DNA of 64,000 nucleotides from an uncultured Sphingomonadaceae bacterium (GCA_947499975.1 CANMQE010000001.1:372001-436000); one strand, 5' to 3'. Shown: positions 25,324-34,213, numbered from the stretch's first letter. Notes: generated by a model not told the origin, from the sequence alone. Numbers and translations: made by a program.

Positions 25324-26160
25324 CTAGCGGGTGAATTCGATCAGCGCGGTGGGCGGCGCTGCGGTGCCTGCGTCGATGTTCCACACCAGCATTTCGCCAC
25401 GGGGATCGGCCACTGGCCCTTCATCGGTGTTGTTGGCCAGGATGCGGCCATCGGTAACGATGCGGAACGTCCCCTCCATCGGTCTTTGCTGAAGTGCGGG
25501 TGGCTGCCCACCTTCTCCGCTCGCCTCACCCTGCGTCATCGCGCCGAACATGCCCGTCATCATGGCGGCCATGGGGTTGCCCGCGGTGGGCGCAAAGCCG
25601 GGCGCGCTGATCCGCGCGCGCGCATCGTCTCGCAGCCTGATGGAGACGAAGGCATTCGACATGGGCATGTCTTCAAAGGTGGGGAAATCGTAATCGTGGC
25701 CCAGCGTGCTGGTGATGGAATAATCCACCACGAACACGCCTTCGCCGGCGAACTCCACGCTGTTCCAGCCAGCCTGGCGCTCCAGCATGGCAGCGATCTG
25801 CGCCATTTCTTCCTCGTCGGACATATCGACCCCGCCGATCATGCCTTCCATCATCCGGCGTTGCATCTCTGCTTCCTGCGCACGCTCGGCCAGTTCTTCC
25901 TGTGTGCAGGGCCGTTCCTTGCTTCCATCGTCGTTGTGGCATGGCTTCGCTTCTTCCGCTTCCTGCGCCAGTTCGGCCATGTCGGACAGGCCGCCCATCA
26001 CGATCTCGCCCTGGTAGGTGAAGGCGAACTGCCGATCTGCATTGATATGCAGCGTGGCATCGAACGTGCCCGGCTGGAAAAGACAACCGGAGAGCAGCGC
26101 GCTGGATGCCAGCAGCGCCGTGCCTGCCGCGAAACGTTTGAAGAAGGTCATGCCCGTCAT
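25324..26160 (-). CDS. Lipoprotein, possibly LppM-like
   Basis: A 278-residue lipoprotein: the lipobox is LLSGC at about residue 26 after a hydrophobic signal. The mature start (FDATLHINADRQFAFTYQGEIVMGGL) resembles the LppM-type beta sandwich domain. A charged helical insertion follows (EEAKPCHNDDGSKERPC with two Cys, then AERAQEAEMQRRMMEGMIGG), then more strands ending MEGTFRIVTDGRILANN. The ATG at 26160 overlaps the rlmB stop as ATGA, so it is translationally coupled to rlmB. A second ATG three codons in is possible. The family assignment is tentative and the role is unknown. Confidence 0.65.
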   Translation of the reverse strand: MTGMTFFKRFAAGTALLASSALLSGCLFQPGTFDATLHINADRQFAFTYQGEIVMGGLSDMAELAQEAEEAKPCHNDDGSKERPCTQEELAERAQEAEMQRRMMEGMIGGVDMSDEEEMAQIAAMLERQAGWNSVEFAGEGVFVVDYSITSTLGHDYDFPTFEDMPMSNAFVSIRLRDDARARISAPGFAPTAGNPMAAMMTGMFGAMTQGEASGEGGQPPALQQRPMEGTFRIVTDGRILANNTDEGPVADPRGEMLVWNIDAGTAAPPTALIEFTR

Positions 26161-26954
26161 TCCCCCATGGATCGTGTCGCAATCGCGTATAGCGCAATTG
26201 CGCCGGCATTCGAAACGTTGAGGCTTTCCATGGCCTCGCTGATGGGCAGCCGCGCCAGCGCATCGCAGTGCTGGCTGACATTGTGGCGCATCCCTTCGCC
26301 CTCCGCGCCCAGCACCAGCGCGACGGGGCTGGTGGGCAGCGCCTCTGCCAGCGTGGCTTCCGCTTCGCCTGCAAGGCCGATGCGCCAGTAACCCGCTTCG
26401 GCAATATCCTCCAGCGCGCGGGAAAGGTTCACCACGCGCACCCAGGGCACCAGTTCTAGCGCGCCGGATGCGGATTTGCCGATTACGCCGCCTTCGGGCG
26501 GGGCATGGCGATCCTGCGTCACGATGGCAGCTGCATTGAACGCAGCTGCAGACCGCAGCAACGCGCCCACATTGTGTGGGTCCGTCACCTGGTCCAGCAC
26601 CACGATGGGGCGGGACGGATCGCCATCCAGCACATCGGCAAGGTGAAGATCGGAAAGCGGTTCGCATTCCAGTACCAGTCCCTGGTGCGGCGCGTCTTTT
26701 GCCACCAACCGGGCCAGATCCGCCACTTCGGCGTATTCCAGCGGAAAATCTGCAGGCAGTTCGCCATCCAGCGAATCGACACCCTCGCGCGTTGCCCATA
26801 GCTTACGGTGCTGGCGGCGCGGGTTCAGCAACGCGGCTTCCACCGCATGGCGTCCCCACAGGCGCACCAAGCCCTTCGCCGCCCTGCCGGATCCCCGGCC
26901 ACCCTGCATTCGCCCGGCACGTCCGCGCAGAACCTTCTTGTCTTTTTTTGCCAT
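26157..26954 (-). CDS. rlmB: 23S rRNA (guanosine-2'-O)-methyltransferase RlmB, TrmH family
   Basis: A 265-residue SpoU/TrmH-type methyltransferase, probably modifying G2251 of 23S rRNA. A basic, Gly/Arg-rich N-terminal tail (about 1-28) precedes the substrate-binding domain (LVRLWGRHAVEAALL). The knotted SPOUT domain has motif 1 DPHNVGALLRSAAAF, motif 2 VALVLGAEGEGM and motif 3 ESLNVSNAGAIALY. The start at 26954 (MAKKDKK) gives the usual length; nothing upstream is conserved. It is the first gene of a two-gene unit with the lipoprotein and diverges from the tRNA-Tyr promoter. Confidence 0.92.
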   Translation of the reverse strand: MAKKDKKVLRGRAGRMQGGRGSGRAAKGLVRLWGRHAVEAALLNPRRQHRKLWATREGVDSLDGELPADFPLEYAEVADLARLVAKDAPHQGLVLECEPLSDLHLADVLDGDPSRPIVVLDQVTDPHNVGALLRSAAAFNAAAIVTQDRHAPPEGGVIGKSASGALELVPWVRVVNLSRALEDIAEAGYWRIGLAGEAEATLAEALPTSPVALVLGAEGEGMRHNVSQHCDALARLPISEAMESLNVSNAGAIALYAIATRSMGE

Positions 26955-27002
26955 TTTGCCTCGCAAAGCCCAATCTTTGGAAGTCCCCTGCCAGCACGCC
27001 CA

Positions 27003-27044
27003 TTGACAGGCAAGCAGCGCTTCGCCAAAGAGCCGCCTCTCGGC
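27003..27044 (+). promoter_or_regulatory. tRNA-Tyr promoter region with shared GC-rich element
   Basis: TTGACA (27003-27008) is followed, 18 nt later, by AAAGAG and then the 13-mer GCCGCCTCTCGGC (27032-27044). The same 13-mer recurs at nearly the same distance from TTGACC upstream of tRNA-His (49598-49638). The element can form a 4-bp GCCG/CGGC hairpin. A stable-RNA promoter or leader element is inferred. Confidence 0.5.
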
Positions 27045-27109
27045 TGGAAGGCTCCCCGTTGCGGGAGCGGACCAAGGCAGGCGAAAGCCCGCTTCTGAGG
27101 CTCTGGTGT

Positions 27110-27195
27110 GGACAGGTGGCCGAGTGGTTAAAGGCAGCAGACTGTAAATCTGCCCGCGCAAGCGTACGCTGGTTCGAATCCAGCCCTGTCCACCA
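27110..27195 (+). tRNA. tRNA-Tyr (GTA)
   Basis: 86 nt. Acceptor GGACAGG pairs with CCTGTCC; the anticodon loop CTGTAAA gives GTA at 27144-27146; a long variable arm, expected for bacterial tRNA-Tyr, precedes the T arm GCTGG-TTCGAAT-CCAGC. The discriminator is A and CCA is encoded (27193-27195). Confidence 0.97.
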
Positions 27196-27264
27196 CCGAG
27201 CCAGTTCTCCTCCAACGATGAAAGCAGCCGCCGATTGGCAGAGCATTGCCGTGCGACAGGTGCG

Positions 27265-27298
27265 AAAATGGCCGCCGCAATGTGTATTACAGCGGCCA
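27265..27298 (-). terminator. Intrinsic terminator of glcB
   Basis: Read on the minus strand, TGGCCGC (27298-27292) pairs with GCGGCCA (27275-27269) across a 16-nt loop and is followed by TTTTCGC. It lies about 20 nt after the glcB stop. Confidence 0.65.
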
Positions 27299-27316
27299 CT
27301 CCCCCCTCTCCGGCTC

Positions 27317-29467
27317 TCAATTCCTGTGTTTCGCCAGCGCCCGCGCGCGGTGCAGCGTGGGCTCCGTATAGCCCGAGGGTTGCTCTGCCCCGTGCACGAT
27401 CAGATCGCGCGCGGCGTTGAGGGCGATGGAGCCTTCCAGATCGTGCGCCATCGGGCGGTATGACGAATCGTCCGCATTCTGTGCGTCCACGATGGCGGCC
27501 ATGCGACGCAGCGCCTCGTCCACCATCCTTTCGTCCACGATGCCGTGATACAGCCAATTGGCGATATGCTGGCTGGAGATGCGCAGCGTGGCACGATCTT
27601 CCATCAGGCCAACATCGTGAATGTCCGGCACTTTGGAACAGCCGATACCGGCATCGATCCAGCGGACCATGTAACCAAGAATACCCTGGATGTTGTTGTC
27701 GAGCTCGGCTGCAATCTCCTCAGGCGACCAGTTCGCGTTGTCGCTCAGCGGTACGGTGAGCAGTTTCTTGGTCGACACCACCTGTTCAGCCGCGCGTTCC
27801 TGCTGGCAGGTCGAGACATCGCAGCGATGATAATGCGTCGCGTGCAGCGTGGCGGCGGTGGGGGAGGGCACCCAGGCCGTGCTGGCCCCGCTTCGCGGAT
27901 GGCCGATCTTCCGCGCCAGCATGTCGCGCATGGCATCGGGCGCGGCCCACATGCCCTTGCCGATCTGCGCGCGGCCCGAAAAGCCGCAGGCAAGGCCGAT
28001 CTGGACGTTGCGATCCTCATAGGCGGAAATCCATTCGGCCGTCTTGATATCGGCCTTGCGCTGCATGGGCCCGGCCAGCATCGAAGTGTGGATCTCGTCC
28101 CCCGTGCGATCAAGGAAGCCGGTGTTGATGAAGAACACACGATACTTCACGGCGTGGATGCAGGCGGCAAGGTTTGCGCTGGTGCGCCGTTCCTCGTCCA
28201 TCACGCCGATCTTCAGCGTGTGACGCGCCAGGCCCAGCAAATCCTCAACCGCATTAAACAACGCGTTGGCAAAGGCACATTCTTCCGGCCCGTGCATCTT
28301 CGGCTTCACGATATAAATCGAGCCCGCGGGGCTGTTGCGCAAACGGCCCAGCGCCTTCAGATCGTGCAGGCCGATCAGCGCGGTGATGGCGGCATCGAGA
28401 ATGCCTTCGTGGATCTCGGACCCATCGGGCAGGCGAATGGCTGGTGTCGTCATCAGGTGGCCGACATTTCGCACCAGCAGCAGGCTGCGGCTGCGCAGGG
28501 TGTGCTCGTCGCCGTTCGGATCGCGATAGGTGCGATCAGGATTGGCAGTGCGCACAACCTTGGCATTGCCCTTGGTGAAGCTAGCGACAAGATCGCCGCG
28601 CAGCGCGCCCAGCCAGTTGCGATAGGCGGCGGCCTTGTCCTGCGCGTCCACCGCAGCAACCGAATCTTCCAGGTCCACGATGGTGGATAGCGCGGATTCG
28701 AGGCGCATGTCGGCAATGCCTGCGGGGTCGTCCGCTCCGATTTCGGATGCGGGATCGATCACGATCTCGATATGCAGCCCATTGCAGCGCAGCAGGATAT
28801 TGTCGCCAATCGTCCCGAGGAACTGATCGGGCCGGGCGAGGTCGGGCCGGCCGCCTGTCCAGTTTGCCCAACTGCCGGTCGCCAGCGGCACGGCATCGTC
28901 CAGCAGTGCCTTGGCCCATGCGATCACGCGCGCGCCGCGCTGCTTGTCATAAGCGGTGGCTGTGGGCGTGGCGCCATCCAGCGCATCCGTGCCGTAGAGC
29001 GCATCGTAGAGGCTGCCCCACCGCGCATTGACGGCATTGAGCACGAAGCGCGCGTTGAGCGCAGGGACCACCAGCTGCGGGCCGGCGATGGTGGAAATTT
29101 CGGGATCGACGCCGCTCGTGCAAATTGTGAAAGGCGCAGGCTCTGGCACGAGGTATTCCATATCCTCCAGAACCTGTTGCGGCACGCCAGTGCCTGCGGT
29201 GGGGTTATCGCGGTGCCATTGGTCTATGGCCTCCTGCAGATCCTCGCGCCGCTGCAACAGCGCGCGGTTCTGCGGCGTGAATTCTTCGGCAAGGCTTGCC
29301 AGGCCAGACCAGAAGCGTTCGGCATCGATACCGGTGCCGGGCAGGGCCTCGCTCTCCACGAAGTCGGCCAGTTCGCCTGCAACGGCCAACCCCGCGCGCT
29401 GGACGTATCCATCGCGCGGGGCGGCATCGGCGCTTTGCGAAGTCTCTCGAAGGGCGCTGGTGGTCAT
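27317..29467 (-). CDS. glcB: Malate synthase G
   Basis: A 716-residue monomeric-type malate synthase that condenses glyoxylate with acetyl-CoA to malate. Diagnostic stretches include [20 protein letters not shown], the catalytic-barrel segments [20 protein letters not shown] and [33 protein letters not shown], and [18 protein letters not shown]. The length is that of the G isoform rather than the ~530-residue A isoform. The ATG at 29467 overlaps the stop of the 51-codon gene (ATGA), so translation is coupled. With aceA upstream it completes the glyoxylate shunt in one operon. Confidence 0.97.
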   Translation of the reverse strand: MTTSALRETSQSADAAPRDGYVQRAGLAVAGELADFVESEALPGTGIDAERFWSGLASLAEEFTPQNRALLQRREDLQEAIDQWHRDNPTAGTGVPQQVLEDMEYLVPEPAPFTICTSGVDPEISTIAGPQLVVPALNARFVLNAVNARWGSLYDALYGTDALDGATPTATAYDKQRGARVIAWAKALLDDAVPLATGSWANWTGGRPDLARPDQFLGTIGDNILLRCNGLHIEIVIDPASEIGADDPAGIADMRLESALSTIVDLEDSVAAVDAQDKAAAYRNWLGALRGDLVASFTKGNAKVVRTANPDRTYRDPNGDEHTLRSRSLLLVRNVGHLMTTPAIRLPDGSEIHEGILDAAITALIGLHDLKALGRLRNSPAGSIYIVKPKMHGPEECAFANALFNAVEDLLGLARHTLKIGVMDEERRTSANLAACIHAVKYRVFFINTGFLDRTGDEIHTSMLAGPMQRKADIKTAEWISAYEDRNVQIGLACGFSGRAQIGKGMWAAPDAMRDMLARKIGHPRSGASTAWVPSPTAATLHATHYHRCDVSTCQQERAAEQVVSTKKLLTVPLSDNANWSPEEIAAELDNNIQGILGYMVRWIDAGIGCSKVPDIHDVGLMEDRATLRISSQHIANWLYHGIVDERMVDEALRRMAAIVDAQNADDSSYRPMAHDLEGSIALNAARDLIVHGAEQPSGYTEPTLHRARALAKHRN

Positions 29468-29619
29468 CGGGCGAAGCGCCCCATGCGGTGGTGCAGGTTC
29501 ACCAGCTTGCGGGTCTCTGCCGTGTCTTCACCGTTGCGGATGGCCGTTGCCAGCGCGTTGCGGATCAGGCTGAAATCCTCCGTCGAGAAAACGGGGCGGG
29601 CGATCGTGGGTTCTGCCAT
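29464..29619 (-). CDS. Small 51-residue protein coupled to malate synthase
   Basis: A short gene between aceA and glcB on the operon strand. It has AAGGAG 8 nt before its ATG (29619) and its TGA overlaps the glcB ATG. The product begins [19 protein letters not shown], continues with a basic Arg/Asn-rich helix ([16 protein letters not shown]) and ends HHRMGRFAR. It has no membrane segment, signal or metal motif. I recognise no family. The strong ribosome site and tight coupling on both sides argue that it is translated; a regulator, stabiliser or assembly factor for the shunt enzymes is possible but not shown. Confidence 0.7.
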   Translation of the reverse strand: MAEPTIARPVFSTEDFSLIRNALATAIRNGEDTAETRKLVNLHHRMGRFAR

Positions 29620-29646
29620 TGTATTTCTCCTTGGGTTCTTGCCGGA

Positions 29647-31239
29647 TCAGGCGGCAAACTGGTTCATGGTGTTGTCTTTTCCGCCAGCTTTCAGAGCAGC
29701 CTCGCCGGCGAAGGCTTCCTTGTGGTCGTCCCCGATGTCGGAGCCGGCCATGTTCTGGTGCTTCACGCAGGCGATGCCCTGGCGGATTTCCTCGCGCTGC
29801 ACCTGCTTGACGTAGCCGAGCATGCCTTCCTCGCCGAAGTAGCGCTTGGCGAGGTTATCCGTGCTGAGTGCCGCCGTGTGATAGGTGGGCAGGGTGATCA
29901 GGTGGTGGAAGATACCGGCCCGCTTCGCGCCATCGCGCTGGAAGGTGCGGATCTTCTCGTCGGCTTCCTGCGCCAGCTCGCTGTCGTCGTAATGCTGGCT
30001 CATCAGCTGGGCCCGCTCGTACATCGACAGGTCGCGGCCCTCGGCTTCCCAGGAGTCATACACCTGCTGGCGGAAGTTCAGCGTCCAGTTGAAGCTGGGC
30101 GAATTGTTGTAGACCAGCTTGGCGTTCGGGCAGACTTCGCGGATACGCTCCACCATGCCGGCGATCTGCTCGACATGCGGTTTTTCCGTTTCGATCCACA
30201 GCAGGTCCGCGCCGTTCTGCAAGGCGGTGATGCAGTCGAGAACGCAGCGGTCCTCTCCGGTGCCGGGGCGGAACTGGAACAGGTTGGACGGCAGGCGCTT
30301 GGGACGCACCAGCGAACCGTCGCGGTTGATGAGCACATCGCCCGCTTCGCCAACGCCATCCACCGGTTCGCAATCCAGGAAGCGGTTGTACTGATCACCC
30401 AGATCGCCCGGTTCACGGGTGAAGGCGATCTGCTTGGTCAGGCCAGCGCCAAGGCTGTCCGTACGGGCAACAATGATGCCTTCGGGCACGCCGAGTTCGA
30501 GGAAGGCGTAACGGATGGCGCGGATCTTCTGGAGGAAATCCTCGTGCGGAACGGTAACCTTGCCGTCCTGATGGCCGCACTGCTTCTCGTCCGAGACCTG
30601 GTTCTCGATCTGCAGCGCGCAGGCGCCTGCCTCGATCATCTTGCGGGCAAGCAGGTAAGTCGCCTCGGCATTGCCGAAACCTGCATCGATGTCTGCGATG
30701 ATCGGCACGACGTGCGTTTCGTGACCGTCGATGGCCTTTTGCGCCGCAGCAGCCGCGGCCTCGTCACCTGCTTCGCGGGCGTCGTCCAGTTCGCGGAACA
30801 GGCCGCCAAGTTCGCGAGCGTCCGCCTGGCGAAGAAAGGTGTAAAGCTCCTCGATCAGGGCGGGAACGCTGGTCTTCTCGTGCATGGATTGGTCGGGCAG
30901 GGGCCCGAACTCGCTGCGCAGCGCGGCGATCATCCAGCCCGACAGGTAGAGGTAACGGCCCTTGGTGGTGCCGAAATGCTTCTTGATGGAGATCATCTTC
31001 TGCTGGCCGATGAACCCGTGCCAGCAACCAAGCGACTGCGTGTATTGGGCGGGGTCGGCATCGTATGCGTCCATATCGGCGCGCATGATCTTCGCCGTGT
31101 ATTTCGCGATATCCAGACCGGTCTGAAAGCGGTTCTGCGTGCGCAGGCGCGCCACGAATTCCGGGTCAACACCCTGCCAGTCGCCGCCAAGGCGATGCTT
31201 GATGGAAGACTGGCGGTGGATTTCTTCGAAATAGGTCAT
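29647..31239 (-). CDS. aceA: Isocitrate lyase
   Basis: A 530-residue isocitrate lyase of the longer Pseudomonas/Mycobacterium AceA class. It splits isocitrate to succinate and glyoxylate. The catalytic Cys is in SDEKQCGHQDGKVTVPHEDF; other signature stretches are VPIIADIDAGFGNAEATY (Mg2+-binding Asp), ALQIENQV and the late NNSPSFNW. The start MTYFEEIHRQ at 31239 is chosen because upstream in-frame codons enter the regulatory region. It heads the aceA-orf51-glcB operon and diverges from the RamB/ScfR-type regulator gene 146 nt away. Confidence 0.97.
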   Translation of the reverse strand: MTYFEEIHRQSSIKHRLGGDWQGVDPEFVARLRTQNRFQTGLDIAKYTAKIMRADMDAYDADPAQYTQSLGCWHGFIGQQKMISIKKHFGTTKGRYLYLSGWMIAALRSEFGPLPDQSMHEKTSVPALIEELYTFLRQADARELGGLFRELDDAREAGDEAAAAAAQKAIDGHETHVVPIIADIDAGFGNAEATYLLARKMIEAGACALQIENQVSDEKQCGHQDGKVTVPHEDFLQKIRAIRYAFLELGVPEGIIVARTDSLGAGLTKQIAFTREPGDLGDQYNRFLDCEPVDGVGEAGDVLINRDGSLVRPKRLPSNLFQFRPGTGEDRCVLDCITALQNGADLLWIETEKPHVEQIAGMVERIREVCPNAKLVYNNSPSFNWTLNFRQQVYDSWEAEGRDLSMYERAQLMSQHYDDSELAQEADEKIRTFQRDGAKRAGIFHHLITLPTYHTAALSTDNLAKRYFGEEGMLGYVKQVQREEIRQGIACVKHQNMAGSDIGDDHKEAFAGEAALKAGGKDNTMNQFAA

Positions 31240-31329
31240 GGGAAAAAGCGGTCCTTCGATTGATTGGCTTGAGGACGCTTTTGTCATTCGATGGAGGCGC
31301 TGTCGCACGATACGGTGTAATGTTGTCGA

Positions 31330-31362
31330 ACTTTACAGGATTTGCATGTATAGTTGTAAAGT
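31330..31362. promoter_or_regulatory. Inverted-repeat operator between aceA and its regulator, with -10 element
   Basis: ACTTTACA (31330-31337) and TGTAAAGT (31355-31362) form perfect 8-bp arms separated by 17 nt. The left arm context GAACTTTACA resembles RamB boxes (AACTTTGCAA type) of actinobacteria. TATAGT (31349-31354) within it is a good -10 for the regulator gene. The site lies centrally between the two divergent starts, as expected for an autoregulated switch. Binding is inferred. Confidence 0.5.
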
Positions 31363-31385
31363 CCGCACTTCGACAGGAGCCAGCC

Positions 31386-32786
31386 ATGGCCGCCAAGACC
31401 CTCTACCTCGGGCCCCGCCTGAAAAAACTGCGCCGCGAACTGGGGCTGACACAGGCCAATATGGCCAGCGATCTGGACATTTCCGCCAGCTACATCGCCC
31501 TGATGGAGCGCAACCAGCGGCCCGTGACTGCGGAAATGCTGCTGAAGCTGGCGACGACTTATCGTATCAACGTGGCGGATCTTGCGGATGAAGACGCGGA
31601 CGAAACCTCCGCCCGCCTGCAGTCGGCCCTGCGCGATCCGCTGTTTGCCGACATCGCTATCGAACCGCTGGACATAGAGGATATCGCAACAAGCTATCCA
31701 GGCATGGCGGAGGCATTGCTGCGCCTGCATACGGCATTCGGGGAGGAGCAGATGGCCCTCGCCGCGCGCCGCGAAGTGCGGCAGGGCGGGCGCGACGACG
31801 CTACCGCAGACCCGGTGGCAGAGGCGCGCACATTCCTGGCCGCGCGCCGCAACTGCTTCCCCACACTGGACGACAGCGCCGCGGACATGGCTGCAAAGCT
31901 GGACACGTTTGAGGCGATGCGAGCCCACATCGCGGATCAGCACGGGCTGGATGTGCGACTTTCCGACGATGGGCTGCTGCGCGGCGGGATGCGCTGGCAC
32001 GATTACCATCGACGCCGCATCCACATCTCCGAACGGCTGGATCATTCCGGCAGACGCTTCCAGGCGGCATTGCAGATCGCCATCATGGAGCAGGGGGCGG
32101 ACATCGATGCGCTGGTGGGTGAAGGGCGCTTTTCGGGCGAGGATAGCGAGCGGCTGGTGCGCCGCGCTCTCCAGTCGTACTGGGCCGCCGCGCTGCTGAT
32201 GCCCTATCGCGCGTTCCGCAAGGCGGCGGAGGATCTGCGTTATGACGTCGAGGCGCTGGCCGGACGTTTTGCCGTCAGCTTCGAACAGGCGTCCCACAGG
32301 CTCACCACCCTGCAGAAACCGGGCGAGGAGGGCGTGCCGTTCTTCTTCCTGCGGGTGGACAGGGCAGGCAATGTGTCAAAGCGGCTGGACGGCGCGGGCT
32401 TCCCGCTGGCACGGCATGGCGGCGCGTGCCCCTTGTGGAACATCCATCAGGCCTTCACCACGCCGGGCCATATCGATGCGCAATTGATCGAGCTTCCCGA
32501 TGGGGAGCAATATGTGTCGATCGCGCGCACCGTGCGGGCAGGGGGTGGGCGCTTTGGCCACCCAAGCGTGCTGCGCTCCGTCGCGCTCACATGCTCCGCG
32601 CAGCAGATGGACCGGCTGGTGTATAGAGATGTGCTGCACAACACGCAGGCTACTCCTATCGGAGTTGCATGCCGCCTTTGCCACCGCCCGCGCTGCATCG
32701 CGCGATCCGCCCCGCCGATGGGGCGCTTACTGATACCCAGCCGCTTTCGCGATAGCGGGGTGCCGTTCGATTTCTCTGCCGATTAG
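31386..32786 (+). CDS. RamB/ScfR-type XRE regulator of the glyoxylate shunt (short-chain acyl sensor)
   Basis: A 466-residue regulator. The N-terminal XRE helix-turn-helix reads LGPRLKKLRRELGLTQANMASDLDISASYIALMERN. The middle contains an ImmA/IrrE-like peptidase-derived domain (about 205-300: RRIHISERLDHSGRRFQAALQIA), without an HExxH. The C-terminal DUF2083-type domain has DRAGNVSKRLDGAGFPLARHGGACPLW and ends with a Cys-rich CRLCHRPRC segment. Relatives (RamB, ScfR, PrpC regulators) sense acyl-CoA or acetate metabolism and control aceA/aceB. AGGAG precedes the ATG. The divergent position and intergenic operator support control of aceA-orf51-glcB. The 3' end overlaps the COQ8-like gene by 4 nt, tail to tail. 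Confidence 0.88.
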   Translation: MAAKTLYLGPRLKKLRRELGLTQANMASDLDISASYIALMERNQRPVTAEMLLKLATTYRINVADLADEDADETSARLQSALRDPLFADIAIEPLDIEDIATSYPGMAEALLRLHTAFGEEQMALAARREVRQGGRDDATADPVAEARTFLAARRNCFPTLDDSAADMAAKLDTFEAMRAHIADQHGLDVRLSDDGLLRGGMRWHDYHRRRIHISERLDHSGRRFQAALQIAIMEQGADIDALVGEGRFSGEDSERLVRRALQSYWAAALLMPYRAFRKAAEDLRYDVEALAGRFAVSFEQASHRLTTLQKPGEEGVPFFFLRVDRAGNVSKRLDGAGFPLARHGGACPLWNIHQAFTTPGHIDAQLIELPDGEQYVSIARTVRAGGGRFGHPSVLRSVALTCSAQQMDRLVYRDVLHNTQATPIGVACRLCHRPRCIARSAPPMGRLLIPSRFRDSGVPFDFSAD

Positions 32787-34120
32787 GCGGACGTCGCGGC
32801 AAGCTTCGCCTCTGCCATTCCGCGAACGTCCACGCGCGCCTTCAGCCGCGCGGCCAGCAGCGCAGTGCCGCTGATCTTGCGCTGGACGAACAGGATCTCG
32901 GACGGGGGCAGGTGCCAGGATGCGCGGTCCTGCGCGATGGTCATGCCTTCCTCGCGAACCGTTTTCACGAAGCTCCTGTCGCCAAAGTCGAACTTGCCGG
33001 GCTTCGAAAGCTCGGCAACGATAACGCAGATGATGGTATTCAGGCTCTCGCGATGCGCCTCGGCGGCGTTGCGGGAGAGGAACCCGGCATCGATCGCGGC
33101 CGTGGCAATGGCGTCACGATCCTGCGCCAATCCGGCCAGCAGCAGGTTGCGATAGTTTGCCGATACATGCGGCGGCACTTCGCGGGCGGCGCCGAAATCC
33201 AGCAGCACCAGACGCTCGCCGTCTTCCGACACGCGGTAATTGGCGAAATTGGGATCGGTCTGCATCAGGCCGAAGTCGAACAGTTCGCGCAGCACCAGCG
33301 AGATAAGCCGCTGCATCATCGCATCGCGCACTTCCTGTGGTTCGGTCTCCAGCGATTCGATGCCGCGGCCCGGTACGAAATCCATCGCCAGCACGTTGCG
33401 CGTGGTCAAATCGGAATGCAGGCCCGGCACGATGTAGTCGTCGTCCCCTTCCAGCAACGCGGCATAGGCGGACAGTTGCTGCGCCTCGCGCTGGTAGTCC
33501 GCCTCTTCGTGGAGTTGCGCCTTGGCCTCTTCCAGCAATGGCGCGATATCGAGGTGCTGGGGGAGCAGGCCCGACACGCGTAGCAGCGTAGCGACATTGT
33601 CGACATCGGCATCAATCGATTCGCGAACGCCGGGATATTGCACCTTGATCGCAAGGTCGCGCCCGTCGCGCGTGGTGCCGCGATGCACCTGCCCGATGGA
33701 TGCAGCCGCAAGCGGGCGCGGATTGAAATAGCTGAAGTTCTTGCGCCAGCCCTGGCCCCATTCGGCGGCCAGCACGGCCTCCAGCTGCTTTGGCGGCATG
33801 GAATCGGCGTTTTCCCGCAGCCGCGCCATGATCTGGGAAAGCTCCGGCGGCAGGACATCGCCTGCATCCATCGAAACCATCTGGCCCAGCTTCATCGCCG
33901 CGCCGCGCAGGTGGGAAAGCCGGTCTGCCACGCGGCCAACATTGCCGGGCGTCAGCAGCAGTTCGTGCATCCTGGGCCTCTGACCCTGTGCAAGCCTGCG
34001 CGCGCCTTCGGAAAGGACGCCGCCGGCCACGCCGCCAGCCAGCCTGCCAAACTGGCCCAATCGCGCGCGCCTGCTGCCCGGAACGGCGCGAGAGCCGTTT
34101 TCGTTATCCTTGCGTGACAT
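32783..34120 (-). CDS. ABC1/COQ8-like atypical kinase
   Basis: A 445-residue UbiB-superfamily protein-kinase-like ATPase. The diagnostic KxGQ motif is GAAMKLGQMVSMD (about 75-88), the A-rich nucleotide loop is PLAAASIGQVHRG, the invariant Lys is in LAIKVQYPGV, and the catalytic and metal motifs are MQTDPNFANYRV and LLDFGAAREV. The QTDPNxxN form, rather than UbiB's HADxHPGN, together with the overall arrangement, places it with eukaryotic COQ8/ADCK3. It lacks the C-terminal membrane helices of UbiB. A role in ubiquinone biosynthesis or lipid extraction is expected. The start at 34120 is preferred over a TTG two codons upstream. Confidence 0.9.
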   Translation of the reverse strand: MSRKDNENGSRAVPGSRRARLGQFGRLAGGVAGGVLSEGARRLAQGQRPRMHELLLTPGNVGRVADRLSHLRGAAMKLGQMVSMDAGDVLPPELSQIMARLRENADSMPPKQLEAVLAAEWGQGWRKNFSYFNPRPLAAASIGQVHRGTTRDGRDLAIKVQYPGVRESIDADVDNVATLLRVSGLLPQHLDIAPLLEEAKAQLHEEADYQREAQQLSAYAALLEGDDDYIVPGLHSDLTTRNVLAMDFVPGRGIESLETEPQEVRDAMMQRLISLVLRELFDFGLMQTDPNFANYRVSEDGERLVLLDFGAAREVPPHVSANYRNLLLAGLAQDRDAIATAAIDAGFLSRNAAEAHRESLNTIICVIVAELSKPGKFDFGDRSFVKTVREEGMTIAQDRASWHLPPSEILFVQRKISGTALLAARLKARVDVRGMAEAKLAATSA

Positions 34121-34213
34121 ATGCAATCAAATGGGGCGCGGCGCGCAAAACGCCAGCGGGGACAAAGGTCCGTATCGCTTGTGAGCAGGCACGCGAACGC
34201 TTAGACAGACGCG

